Origin: WAPX01 sp964622075
GTDB taxonomy: Archaea; Halobacteriota; Archaeoglobi; Archaeoglobales; Archaeoglobaceae
Length of the DNA stretch: 11,733 nucleotides
NCBI GenBank assembly: GCA_964622075.1
Contig: CAZUMR010000073.1
Location: forward strand, 1-11,733
Reading direction: 5' to 3'
Shown here one piece after another: positions 1-6,074 of this stretch. The translations under genes and the position numbers were made by a program. Under the pieces are notes generated by a model. That model saw nothing but the letters and a program-made list of their open reading frames with translations, was not told the origin of the DNA and ran no database searches. Positions within the stretch are counted from its first letter, which is position 1, and each line of letters starts with the position of its first letter.

Positions 1-24
1 CTTTCTTAGTTATGAAAGCCGTAA

Positions 25-528
25 TTATAAAACCATCGTCTCAAGTTCCTTGTAAACAACAACCAGATAAAAGCAAAAATAAAAGTTCATCCCATTCCAA
101 ACGAGTGTATAAGGGCACGATTAAATCAACAGCGGAAATCAGGCTAATGCGTCCTCGTCCTCTTTTGCCTTCTCGTTTAAGCCCTCAACAAGTTTTCTGT
201 AGAGTTTTCTCCCTTTTTCAGTTATCTCTAAATACCCCCCTTAACTCTCTCACCCTCTGAACGGTTCGGTGGAGGCAGATACTTCCAGCAGTCGGTCACG
301 TAAGTCGGATTCTTTATCAAATCATCCAGATCAAAAGAATACGGGCCTTTCAGATGAGGAACAAATTCTAACAAGCTGTCTTACTTGTGGGTGAAACTTC
401 CAGAGGAAGAAGAAAATCTTGTGTAAGTGCAGGATGCTTATTTTACCACCAGCTTTCCCGAGGATAAGCAGAATCAGAATTTCTGCATTATTCATGTCTT
501 TTTCATCCTGAATGAACTCGGATTGCAT
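25..528 (-). pseudogene. Decayed gene for an uncharacterised archaeal protein, at least four frameshifts
   Basis: Reading the minus strand gives five consecutive protein-like segments in changing frames. The first runs from an ATG at 528 or 495 and includes ILILLILGKAGGK and FFFLWKFHPQ. A shift near 370-384 leads to LEFVPHLKGPYSFDLDDL and NPTYVTDCWKYLPPP. A shift at a six-C run (235-240) leads to YLEITEKGRKLYRKLVEGL. A shift near 143-155 leads to LISAVDLIVPLYTRLEWDEL. A last shift near 64-70 leads to VVYKELETMVL and a TAA at 25-27. Joined, these give a plausible protein of about 160-175 residues in which the GYLEITEKGRKLY part resembles the wing and last helix of a winged-helix protein. I do not recognise a named family with certainty. 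A TATA-like TTTAAAAG lies upstream on the minus strand near 573-580. The gene is clearly non-functional as a single protein. Confidence 0.72.
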
Positions 529-692
529 TTTTCCACTCAGTTTCTCTCCATAATTTCTATCTATTCGTAGCTTTTAAATTTTTTACAACTTCTCTTCTGT
601 TAAAGTGAATAATTACTTCCATCTACAATAGATAACACAAGGATGGAGAAAAAAAAGCATAAACACCTTCATCGAATTTGAGCAAAAATGAA

Positions 693-714
693 AGTATCAA
701 TCAGTTGTGATACT
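693..714. repeat. Perfect 7-bp inverted repeat upstream of the DUF3800 promoter
   Basis: AGTATCA (693-699) and TGATACT (708-714) are perfect reverse complements separated by eight bases. The motif lies about 33 bp before the TATA-like box at 747-752, so it could be a regulator binding site or a small hairpin. No regulator is linked to it in the window. Confidence 0.4.
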
Positions 715-746
715 AAACTAATCTCAGTTGAATCAGTCCTATGCTC

Positions 747-752
747 TATATA
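747..752 (+). promoter_or_regulatory. TATA-like box for the DUF3800 gene
   Basis: CTATATAG (746-753) is the best TATA-like element before the gene. The usual archaeal spacing puts transcription start near 775, leaving a leader of about 60 bases. That fits the presence of a ribosome binding site (GGTGG at 826-830), which leaderless genes do not need. Confidence 0.4.
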
Positions 753-834
753 GATGGATTAACATGCCTCATGATAAAACAAAAACAAAAAATATTAAAA
801 TTATTATGAAATGCCAAATCAGTATGGTGGTATA

Positions 835-1842
835 ATGAGTGGCCAGATTACAGTCAATATCTATTGTGATGAATCCAAGGACAAGAAAGATGAAAATGGA
901 AATAAATGGGATTATTACGGTCTATTGATCGTACCGGCAGAGAAGGAGAGAGAACTCCTAAAAAGAATCCTTAATTGTAGGTGCCTTTTAAGAGGTGAAT
1001 GGGTGCAAGAAGGTTGTCAATTCGATTGCGGATATCATAAGGAGAACAATACCGAGATATCTTATAAGGATATAAAAAGATATAGTGAGTTCAGAATAGC
1101 CGAAAAATGGATAGATCTTATTTTCGATAACAATAGAAATAATCTAGATATGATATATTTTTATATTCTAGGTATAGATAAGTCTAAGATAAATCACCAA
1201 TTTTGGAAACACTACTCAGATGTAGGTAGTCAAATATATACGAGATTCTTCATTACTGGGGTGAAAGGTATTAAATTTTTCTTCAATAAACACAAAGAAA
1301 TATTGATAAATAAAATTATACATGATAGTAATTCACTTCTAACTGGAAGTGACAAGTATTATTATTTAAGCCTAATATCAGAACTGAGTAAGGATACCAA
1401 AATCCGTTTGCAGAATTCCAATAATTTCAATATTGAACACGTGTTTTCAGACCACAGAAAATCTAGAAAAATGGAGTCTCACTTCCTACAATTTGTGGAT
1501 TTAATTCTAGGAGTTACTGTAAATTATATTCATTTCACAGCTAAAAATAACCCAAAGAAAATTGCACTTACTGAGAAGCTCTATCCCCTTCTTTGTAGAT
1601 TGATTGAACGTCCGAAAAATGTAAACAGCAGTTATAAATACTATCGAAGACAGCAGATTCAGTTCTTTCCAAGTCGAAGAGATTTTTACCAGAGAATACA
1701 AGCACTGGATGGCTCTATTTCTAAAGTTCCATATGAGGATTTGTTCTATACTAATCGAAGATGCTTATTTAAGGAAGAGTATCTCCGAACTAAGGGGTGT
1801 ATAGAAAAAAGCAAACAACCTACCTTGGATAAATTCTACTAA
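835..1842 (+). CDS. DUF3800-type putative RNase H-like nuclease
   Basis: This 335-residue protein has the marks of the DUF3800 family, which is predicted to have an RNase H-like metal-dependent nuclease fold and is common on mobile and defence-related DNA. Near the N-terminus is IYCDESKD (acidic D12 and E13), followed by TEISYKDIKR (about 73-82) matching the family's E-I-K-type motif. IIHDSNS has D164, and VFSDHRKS has D206. The C-terminal motif LQFVDLILG holds Q219 and D222, in place of the usual QxADxxxG. I chose the ATG at 835 rather than the in-frame ATG at 811 because GGTGG (826-830) sits four bases before it, matching the GGTGAT-ATA-ATG arrangement at the gene starting at 2754. The gene is AT-rich compared with the genes after 2222, stands alone, and lies next to a pseudogene and a tRNA gene, all suggesting transfer. 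The substrate is unknown. Family assignment is fairly sure; activity is inferred. Confidence 0.78.
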   Translation: MSGQITVNIYCDESKDKKDENGNKWDYYGLLIVPAEKERELLKRILNCRCLLRGEWVQEGCQFDCGYHKENNTEISYKDIKRYSEFRIAEKWIDLIFDNNRNNLDMIYFYILGIDKSKINHQFWKHYSDVGSQIYTRFFITGVKGIKFFFNKHKEILINKIIHDSNSLLTGSDKYYYLSLISELSKDTKIRLQNSNNFNIEHVFSDHRKSRKMESHFLQFVDLILGVTVNYIHFTAKNNPKKIALTEKLYPLLCRLIERPKNVNSSYKYYRRQQIQFFPSRRDFYQRIQALDGSISKVPYEDLFYTNRRCLFKEEYLRTKGCIEKSKQPTLDKFY

Positions 1843-2050
1843 ACAGGCGCCCCCAATGAATCTTTGCGTTATCATTTCTTTTACTAATTCTTTCCCGGGG
1901 GTGTTATCGATTATTTTAGAAGTATCAATTGCATTGGTTGACACCATTAAATGAGATGATTGTAATGTAGGTTTATTTCTTTTTTGGCTGTTTAGTAAGT
2001 ATATAATCACTTCTGAAAGTCACAGCAGAGATTAGAACTCGAAAAAAGGA
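1843..2050. other. AT-rich spacer between the DUF3800 gene and tRNA-Phe, possible gene scrap
   Basis: No intact gene is convincing here. On the minus strand an open frame from about 1948 down to 1845 reads IDTSKIIDNTPGKELVKEMI then RFIGGAC. This is loosely like the N-terminal pattern of aldehyde:ferredoxin oxidoreductases (a V-D-L-T-type strand, an ELVKK-type helix, then an IGGxGL-type loop). The frame then runs into antisense of the DUF3800 gene with no sign of the rest of such an enzyme. It may be a truncated remnant or chance. A T-run for tRNA-Phe termination lies at 2042-2047. Confidence 0.3.
2042..2047 (-). terminator. T-run terminator after tRNA-Phe
   Basis: On the minus strand the tRNA is followed within a few bases by a run of six T's, the typical archaeal oligo-T termination signal. 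Confidence 0.5.
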
Positions 2051-2124
2051 TGCCCGGAGCCGGATTTGAACCGGCGACCATGCGGTCTTCAGCCGCACGC
2101 TCTCCCGAGCTGAGCTACCCGGGC
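2051..2124 (-). tRNA. tRNA-Phe (GAA)
   Basis: The minus strand folds into a full 74-base cloverleaf. The acceptor stem GCCCGGG pairs with TCCGGGC, with one G-U at the base, followed by discriminator A at 2051. The D-arm stem is GCTC/GAGC, the anticodon stem TGCGG/CCGCA encloses loop CTGAAGA, and the T stem is GCCGG/CCGGC with loop TTCAAAT. The anticodon GAA reads phenylalanine codons. CCA is not encoded (the three following minus-strand bases are TCC) and there is no intron. A TATA-like box lies upstream and a T-run follows. The 3' end faces the AT-rich accessory stretch at 1-2050. Confidence 0.96.
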
Positions 2125-2150
2125 TCTCTGTGGAATGAAATTCTGAACTG

Positions 2151-2160
2151 AATATATTTT
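2151..2160 (-). promoter_or_regulatory. TATA box of tRNA-Phe
   Basis: On the minus strand AAAATATATT lies about 27-36 bases before the tRNA 5' end at 2124, preceded by an A-rich, BRE-like CCAAAAA. Spacing and composition fit a strong archaeal stable-RNA promoter. Confidence 0.65.
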
Positions 2161-2221
2161 TTTTGGTCGTCTCTTATTACAGGAGCAAAACGATTTCTAC
2201 CGAAAATACCAATTAACCAAC

Positions 2222-2695
2222 ATGAAGTTCGCAGTCGTATCCGATACGCACGACAACCTGTTTGCTGTTAAAGACCTCGTAAAGGAACTCAAAAAGGAAA
2301 AACCAGAATTCATAGTCCACGCTGGTGATGTGGTCGCACCTTTTACGCTAAAGGAGTTCTTCCCCCTCGGAGTAAAGATATACATAGCTTTCGGAAACAA
2401 CGATGGGGAGAAAAGACTGCTTGCTGAAATAGCCTCTCAAAAGGGATGGGAAATAGGGGAAATAGTGGAATTCCCCGGTGGAGTTGTTTACCACGGGACG
2501 GACAGGAGAATACTCGACATCCTGTGCAGAACAAGTTACAGCTTTGTAGTCTGCGGACACACTCACGAGCCAGAAGTAAAATCACTCGGTAACGGCAGAA
2601 ATCTGCTTAATCCTGGGGAAGTCTGCGGTTATCTGACTGGAAGGAGAACTTACGCCATCTGTGAGGACGGAGATGTAAGCATAATCGAATTCTGA
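2222..2695 (+). CDS. YfcE/MJ0936-family metallophosphodiesterase
   Basis: This 157-residue protein belongs to the small calcineurin-like phosphodiesterase family of E. coli YfcE and Methanocaldococcus MJ0936. Characterised members use two divalent metals to hydrolyse phosphodiesters such as bis-pNPP; the cellular substrate is unknown. All motifs are visible in order: SDTHDN (D8, H10), HAGD (D36), GNNDGE (G58-E63, N59 as metal ligand), YHG (H91), CGHTHEP (H113, H115) and NPGE (130-133). The middle histidine of the classical GNHD motif is N60 here, and MJ0936-type members also differ at that site. Length is typical for the family. The start ATG begins the SDTH-bearing first strand directly, and no clear Shine-Dalgarno precedes it. 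The gene diverges from tRNA-Phe; the small gene at 2754 follows after 58 bases of duplicated spacer and may be cotranscribed. Confidence 0.92.
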   Translation: MKFAVVSDTHDNLFAVKDLVKELKKEKPEFIVHAGDVVAPFTLKEFFPLGVKIYIAFGNNDGEKRLLAEIASQKGWEIGEIVEFPGGVVYHGTDRRILDILCRTSYSFVVCGHTHEPEVKSLGNGRNLLNPGEVCGYLTGRRTYAICEDGDVSIIEF

Positions 2696-2717
2696 GCGAT
2701 AAGTTCTGAGCGATAAG
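2690..2717 (+). repeat. 14-bp perfect tandem duplication over a stop codon
   Basis: TTCTGAGCGATAAG occurs at 2690-2703 and again at 2704-2717 with no mismatch. The first copy contains the TGA stop (2693-2695) of the phosphodiesterase gene, so the duplication places a second copy of the gene's end downstream. Confidence 0.95.
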
Positions 2718-2724
2718 TGGATAA

Positions 2725-2744
2725 AGAGGTAAGCAGAGGTAAGT
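2725..2744 (+). repeat. 10-bp tandem duplication with Shine-Dalgarno-like core
   Basis: AGAGGTAAGC (2725-2734) is followed directly by AGAGGTAAGT (2735-2744), with one mismatch at the last base. Both copies contain the purine-rich GAGGT, and the true ribosome binding site of the next gene follows at 2745-2749. Confidence 0.9.
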
Positions 2745-2753
2745 GGTGATATA

Positions 2754-2981
2754 ATGTTCGACGAAAAGAGCAGGGCGATGCTGATGCTCGTAATGCTCAA
2801 CGACATATTTGCGGACGCGGCATCTTCAACAAGAAACCTCAGAGACTTCATAGCATCTCATCCAGAAATGATGGAAGAAATGGAGAAGTACGGGCTGATA
2901 GAATTGCTTGAAAAGGCTGAGGATTTTGAAAGAAAGGTGCTTGAAGTCATGGACAGGCTGAAGAAAATTGTTTACTCTTAG
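2754..2981 (+). CDS. Small helical hypothetical protein (75 aa)
   Basis: I do not recognise this protein. It is 75 residues, rich in Met, Leu, Glu and Lys, with no cysteine, no clear membrane segment and no signal peptide. Residues 1-35 look like one or two amphipathic helices (SRAMLMLVMLNDIFADAAS). After a possible break at SHP (35-37), residues 38-72 form a charged helix with heptad-like leucines (YGLIELLEKAEDFERKVLEV), suggesting a helical hairpin that could oligomerise. The start is well supported: GGTGA at 2745-2749 is four bases before ATG. Codon use resembles the neighbouring housekeeping genes, and the gene follows the phosphodiesterase in the same direction, so a two-gene operon is possible. 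It ends convergently against the S4/FtsJ gene. Confidence 0.7.
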   Translation: MFDEKSRAMLMLVMLNDIFADAASSTRNLRDFIASHPEMMEEMEKYGLIELLEKAEDFERKVLEVMDRLKKIVYS

Positions 2982-2986
2982 TCTTT

Positions 2987-3027
2987 TATTTACTTAGTTT
3001 TAGTTACTCTATTTACTTAGTTACTCT
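2987..3027. repeat. Interlaced direct repeats at a convergent gene junction
   Basis: TATTTACTTAGTT appears at 2987-2999 and 3010-3022, and TAGTTACTCT at 3001-3010 and 3018-3027. A related TTACTCTTAGTCTT covers the end of the small gene (2972-2985) and recurs with one change at 3021-3034. The gap between the two stop codons is thus built almost wholly from copies of the gene ends, including the TAA of the minus-strand gene (3017-3019). Confidence 0.85.
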
Positions 3028-3682
3028 TGGTCTTCTCCAGAAGAACGTAAACCTCTCTTTTGTTTTCGGACTTCTTTATCCTAACCGCTTTTGTTTCAAA
3101 CTTTTTTACCATTTCCATCATTTCCACCATTTCCATCGCTCTCTTCTCATCAACATCTTTTAAAACTACCAGCATCTTTCCACCATCTTTCAGCTTTTCG
3201 TAATACTTTTCTGCAAGGAGCAGTGAACCCTCAGCATCTGTGGTGATGTCTATCAGTATAACATCAAACTTCTTTTTAAGCTCAAGAGTAAACGCATCTC
3301 CAAGTATGATTTCCGCACCCTTCTTCCTCACTCTCTTCAGCTGTTCGAGAAATTCTAAGCTGAATTCCACCCCTATAACGTCTCCCTCTCTAACTCTTTC
3401 AATGGAGTACTCAAGAAAACCGCCCGCACTGCTGCCTAAATCGAGAACTTCTAAGTCAGGTCGATCGAAAATCCTGAATTCACTGTCTATTTCCATCAGC
3501 TTCCAGTACCCTCTTGCCTCACCCTTACACTCGACCTCTATATCTTCATGGCCTGTAACTTCTTTGGATGGTTTTCTCACTCTGATTCCGTTTACCCTCA
3601 CAAATCCCCTTTTTATCGCCTCCTTTGCCTTCTGTCTCGAGTCAAAGAAACCTTTTTTTACGAGGTAAACGTCAAGTCTCAT
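3017..3682 (-). CDS. TlyA-like S4-domain/FtsJ-fold RNA methyltransferase
   Basis: This 221-residue protein joins an S4 RNA-binding domain (about 1-60: MRLDVYLVKKGFFDSRQKAK, then RGFVRVNG) to a Rossmann-fold methyltransferase of FtsJ type (about 75-216). SAM motif I is LDLGSSAGGF (80-89), with the acidic end of strand two in GVEFS (104-108). The K-D-K-E catalytic set of 2'-O-methyltransferases can be traced as K61 (RGYWKL), D145 (LIDITT), K175 (VVLKD) and E210 (REVYVLL). Bacterial TlyA adds 2'-O-methyl groups to cytidines of 16S and 23S rRNA; the substrate of this archaeal protein is inferred to be rRNA or tRNA. It is shorter than TlyA (about 250-270) because the linker's VSRGG block is reduced to ARGYWKL. 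A TATA-like TTTAAAAG lies 23-30 bases before the ATG at 3682, indicating a leaderless mRNA. It diverges from the helicase gene. Confidence 0.85.
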   Translation of the reverse strand: MRLDVYLVKKGFFDSRQKAKEAIKRGFVRVNGIRVRKPSKEVTGHEDIEVECKGEARGYWKLMEIDSEFRIFDRPDLEVLDLGSSAGGFLEYSIERVREGDVIGVEFSLEFLEQLKRVRKKGAEIILGDAFTLELKKKFDVILIDITTDAEGSLLLAEKYYEKLKDGGKMLVVLKDVDEKRAMEMVEMMEMVKKFETKAVRIKKSENKREVYVLLEKTKSN

Positions 3683-3686
3683 CCCG

Positions 3687-3712
3687 TAAATTTCGAAAAT
3701 TTGCTTTTAAAC
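3687..3712. promoter_or_regulatory. Divergent promoters of the methyltransferase and helicase genes
   Basis: On the minus strand GTTTAAAA (3705-3712) is centred about 27 bases from the methyltransferase ATG at 3682, so that mRNA should be leaderless. On the plus strand TAAATTTCGAAAATTT (3687-3702) offers a TATA-like box with a start near 3715, leaving a short leader that carries GGAGGA (3722-3727). The two promoters overlap within 51 bases. Confidence 0.5.
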
Positions 3713-3732
3713 TTTTTAGCTGGAGGATATGT

Positions 3733-5397
3733 ATGAAAAGTTCAGAAATGAAAAGCTCAGGGCCTGAGGAGATACTTGAGAAATTAAAACGTATCCTGAT
3801 CGCGGAGAAAAAGAGAGCAGAAAAAGAAGCTTTAAGCAGAGAGAAGTTTTCTGGGGAAGTTCTGGAAGAGTACAGGGATTTCTCGATTTTAAAATTTGAC
3901 AGAAGAGTTGAACCCGGAACCTTTCTTGGCTGCTTTTCAGGCTCTGAAGTCCTTCCTTACGGCTTTGTTATAGATTCACACGACAGAATGGCCATAATTA
4001 AAAAATCTGGATGCGTTAAGGATTCTGGAGACGCTGAAACGTTTGTGGAGGCTGAAAGCACAGCCCTGTATGACGTTCAGCTTGAGATGCTGGACGCATT
4101 TGATCCGGAATCTATCAGGCCTTTTAACCCTGATAAAATTTCAAAAAAGATAGAAGGGCTGAATGAGCTGGACGAATGGCAGAACAGAGCTCTGTCTGCA
4201 ACCCTTTCCCTCAACGACAGGGAATTTTTGCTCGTGGTTGGCCCTCCCGGGACTGGAAAAACGAGATTCATAAGCGTGGCATCCAGAATTCTGGGCAAGA
4301 AGGGCAAGGTCCTCGTGACTGCTCACACAAACAGGGCAGTTGACAACGTGATTGAAAAACTTGAGCCCGGCTTCGCCGTCAGGCTGGGATATTACTTCAG
4401 GTTATCTCCTGCTGTGAGAAAGCACTCTCTGTATGGGGGTAAACTTGGCGGAAGTATTAAGGGAGACATTGTGGAACTTCTGGAAGACCTGAAGGATTCT
4501 GAAAGGAGAATCAGAAAGCTGATTTCAGGTGCAAGGGTTGTTGGGGCAACACTGATGAAGTGTGCTCTAACTCCTTATCCGATGCAGGAATTCGAATACG
4601 CTTTTGTTGACGAAGCCTCTCAGGCCATCGTGTCTGAAGCTCTTGCCGGGATTAACTGTGCAAAAAAGGTTGTTTTTGTTGGGGATCCAAATCAGCTCCC
4701 TCCCGTAATTTCCTGCAGAAGACCTGAGGTTTTCAGTGCCTTTAACTTCTTTAGCTCTCTTGCTAATTCTCTTGTAAGAAATTCCGGTTGCTTATGGTTG
4801 AGAAATCACTACAGAAGTGATGTGGATATAATCGGTTTCTCCTCCGAGCACGTTTACGGAGGGAAGCTAATACCTCTGAGGAAGAGAAACCGTCTCACTT
4901 ACATCAATCCTCCCGGGAGATTCAGGAATATCCTTGATCCTGAAAGACCGGCAGTTTTTGTTGCTGTGAGGGGTTGTGAGGAAAAAGAAGGTTCAAGCAG
5001 ACTAAATAAAGCTGAAGCTGTTGTCTGTGCGAGCCTGTGCTCCGAACTTCTGAAGTGTGGAATTTACGATATTGGAGTGATAACACCTTATGTCGCTCAG
5101 AAAAAGCTTTTGAAAAGTTTGCTTGGAGAAGTTGGAGAGGAGGTCGAAGTAAACACAGTTGACGCATTTCAGGGAAGAGAGAAAGACGTAATACTATTCT
5201 CCACAGTTTCCACGTCTGATATGTCATTCTCTTCCGAAAAAAAGAGGTTTAACGTTGCTGTAACGAGAGCGAGAAAAAAGCTCATAGTTCTCGCCAATCC
5301 GTCGGCTTTCAGAATAAGGAAGAACAGGAAAACCCTGCTATACTCTTACTTCCTGTACGCAAGGGAGAGAGGATCAGTCGTTTCTGCTGAGCCATGA
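3733..5397 (+). CDS. UPF1/Dna2-like superfamily 1B helicase
   Basis: This 554-residue protein is an SF1B DNA/RNA helicase of the UPF1-Dna2-SMUBP2 group. The N-terminal 165 residues include a charged helix (about 11-35) and a probable beta-barrel (about 36-110). The helicase core follows: Walker A GPPGTGKT (170-177), motif Ia VTAHTNRAVDN, Walker B VDEASQ (292-297), motif III GDPNQLPP (317-324), motif IV RNHYRSD (357-363), motif V DAFQGRE (477-483) and motif VI VAVTRARKKL (508-517). All ATPase residues are present. I chose ATG 3733 because GGAGGA (3722-3727) is five bases upstream; extending to an upstream ATG would run back over the divergent promoter and the opposite gene. No nuclease domain or Dna2-type Fe-S cysteine cluster is apparent, so it resembles the stand-alone archaeal helicases thought to act in DNA or RNA repair. 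The exact role is unknown. Confidence 0.9.
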   Translation: MKSSEMKSSGPEEILEKLKRILIAEKKRAEKEALSREKFSGEVLEEYRDFSILKFDRRVEPGTFLGCFSGSEVLPYGFVIDSHDRMAIIKKSGCVKDSGDAETFVEAESTALYDVQLEMLDAFDPESIRPFNPDKISKKIEGLNELDEWQNRALSATLSLNDREFLLVVGPPGTGKTRFISVASRILGKKGKVLVTAHTNRAVDNVIEKLEPGFAVRLGYYFRLSPAVRKHSLYGGKLGGSIKGDIVELLEDLKDSERRIRKLISGARVVGATLMKCALTPYPMQEFEYAFVDEASQAIVSEALAGINCAKKVVFVGDPNQLPPVISCRRPEVFSAFNFFSSLANSLVRNSGCLWLRNHYRSDVDIIGFSSEHVYGGKLIPLRKRNRLTYINPPGRFRNILDPERPAVFVAVRGCEEKEGSSRLNKAEAVVCASLCSELLKCGIYDIGVITPYVAQKKLLKSLLGEVGEEVEVNTVDAFQGREKDVILFSTVSTSDMSFSSEKKRFNVAVTRARKKLIVLANPSAFRIRKNRKTLLYSYFLYARERGSVVSAEP

Positions 5398-5400
5398 AAA

Positions 5401-5408
5401 CTTAAAAT
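5401..5408 (+). promoter_or_regulatory. TATA-like box, leaderless promoter of the MBL gene
   Basis: CTTAAAAT is centred 25-26 bases before the ATG at 5430, and no Shine-Dalgarno precedes that ATG. A leaderless transcript starting at or next to the ATG is the simplest reading. Confidence 0.55.
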
Positions 5409-5429
5409 CCTTAAGGAACTACTTATAAC

Positions 5430-6074
5430 ATGCCCGAATTTGCAGTTGTTTACGACAACGATGCTATAGAGCCATTTATTTCAGCGTGGGGTTTTTCGTG
5501 CTTTGTCAGGGCAGGTAAAGTTAGAATTCTGTTTGACACGGGATGGGATGGAGAGATACTCCTGCACAACCTGTCCCTTTTTGGCATCGAAGATTTTGAC
5601 TTTATAGTTTTGTCCCATCAGCACTGGGATCACATTGGAGGATTAAATCACGTAATTTCAAGAGCATCAGCAGTCGTAGTTCCATCGAGCTTTTCTCCAA
5701 ACCTGAAAAGAGAAATCTCAAGGAAAGCCGAGCTTGTGGTTGTTGATTCTCCTGCCAGAATTTGTGAGGGGGTTTACACAACCGGAGCTCTGCCTTATTC
5801 CTCTCTATCCTCAGAACAGTCCCTGCTAATAGACACCGGGGAAATTTTTGTCGTTACCGGTTGCTCACATCCCGGACTCGATGTAATTCTGAGGGTTGCT
5901 GAGAGGTTTGGAAGAGTTTGCGGAGTTATGGGTGGCTTTCATGGATTCAGCAAAATAGAGCTGCTTAAAGACTATGACATTGTTCTCCCCTGCCACTGTA
6001 CGGTTATGAAGGAAGAAATACTGAAAATGGAAAACGCAAGAAGGTGCTACGCAGGATGCAGTTTTACTCTGTAA
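5430..6074 (+). CDS. MJ0301-type metallo-beta-lactamase-fold hydrolase
   Basis: This 214-residue protein belongs to the COG1237 branch of the metallo-beta-lactamase superfamily. The methanogen member MJ0301 is linked to the 7,8-dihydropterin-6-methyl-4-(beta-D-ribofuranosyl)aminobenzene 5'-phosphate step of tetrahydromethanopterin synthesis. The marks are WGFSCFV near the start (in place of EHGFS), ILFDTG (33-38), the metal motif SHQHWDHIGG (H63, H65, D67, H68), TGCSHPG (H147), GGFHGF (H171) and CHCT (188-191) near the C-terminus. It is shorter than MJ0301-like proteins (about 250 or more), mainly between the metal motif and TGCSH. Archaeoglobales use tetrahydromethanopterin, so a pterin role fits, but that is inference from family. 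The stop overlaps the end of the convergent TetR gene by 11 bases, and transcription is probably leaderless. Confidence 0.82.
   Translation: MPEFAVVYDNDAIEPFISAWGFSCFVRAGKVRILFDTGWDGEILLHNLSLFGIEDFDFIVLSHQHWDHIGGLNHVISRASAVVVPSSFSPNLKREISRKAELVVVDSPARICEGVYTTGALPYSSLSSEQSLLIDTGEIFVVTGCSHPGLDVILRVAERFGRVCGVMGGFHGFSKIELLKDYDIVLPCHCTVMKEEILKMENARRCYAGCSFTL

Larger units (their letters stand above)
529..834. other. AT-rich intergenic region upstream of the DUF3800 gene
   Basis: I see no gene in these 306 bases. The stretch holds a TATA-like box for the pseudogene on the minus strand (about 573-580), a hairpin-forming inverted repeat at 693-714, a TATA-like box on the plus strand at 747-752, and the ribosome binding site of the next gene at 826-830. 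A shorter TCCATC/GATGGA pair (618-623 and 642-647) sits before a run of eight or more A's, but the arms are far apart and probably insignificant. Confidence 0.6.

Noticed and set aside
12..260. 82-codon plus-strand open frame at the left edge
   Set aside because: It is low-complexity and antisense to the readable fragments of the minus-strand pseudogene, which explain the sequence better.
618..656. TCCATC/GATGGA pair followed by an A-run as a terminator
   Set aside because: Arms are only 6 bp with an 18-base loop, and no gene ends nearby in the right orientation.
1845..1905. GGCGCCCCC and CCCGGGGGTG as an inverted repeat of an insertion sequence end
   Set aside because: The arms do not match beyond the C/G run, and no transposase or target duplication is visible.
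1765..2010. 81-codon minus-strand open frame as an intact gene
   Set aside because: Its second half is antisense to the end of the DUF3800 gene; at most the first half is a remnant.
3625..3732. N-terminal extension of the helicase by 36 codons
   Set aside because: It would cover the start of the opposite-strand methyltransferase and the promoter region; the ATG at 3733 has a good ribosome binding site.
3729..3767. Out-of-frame mini-ORF starting at ATG 3729 over the helicase start
   Set aside because: Its ATG is only one base from the GGAGGA site, too close for initiation; the helicase ATG is correctly spaced.
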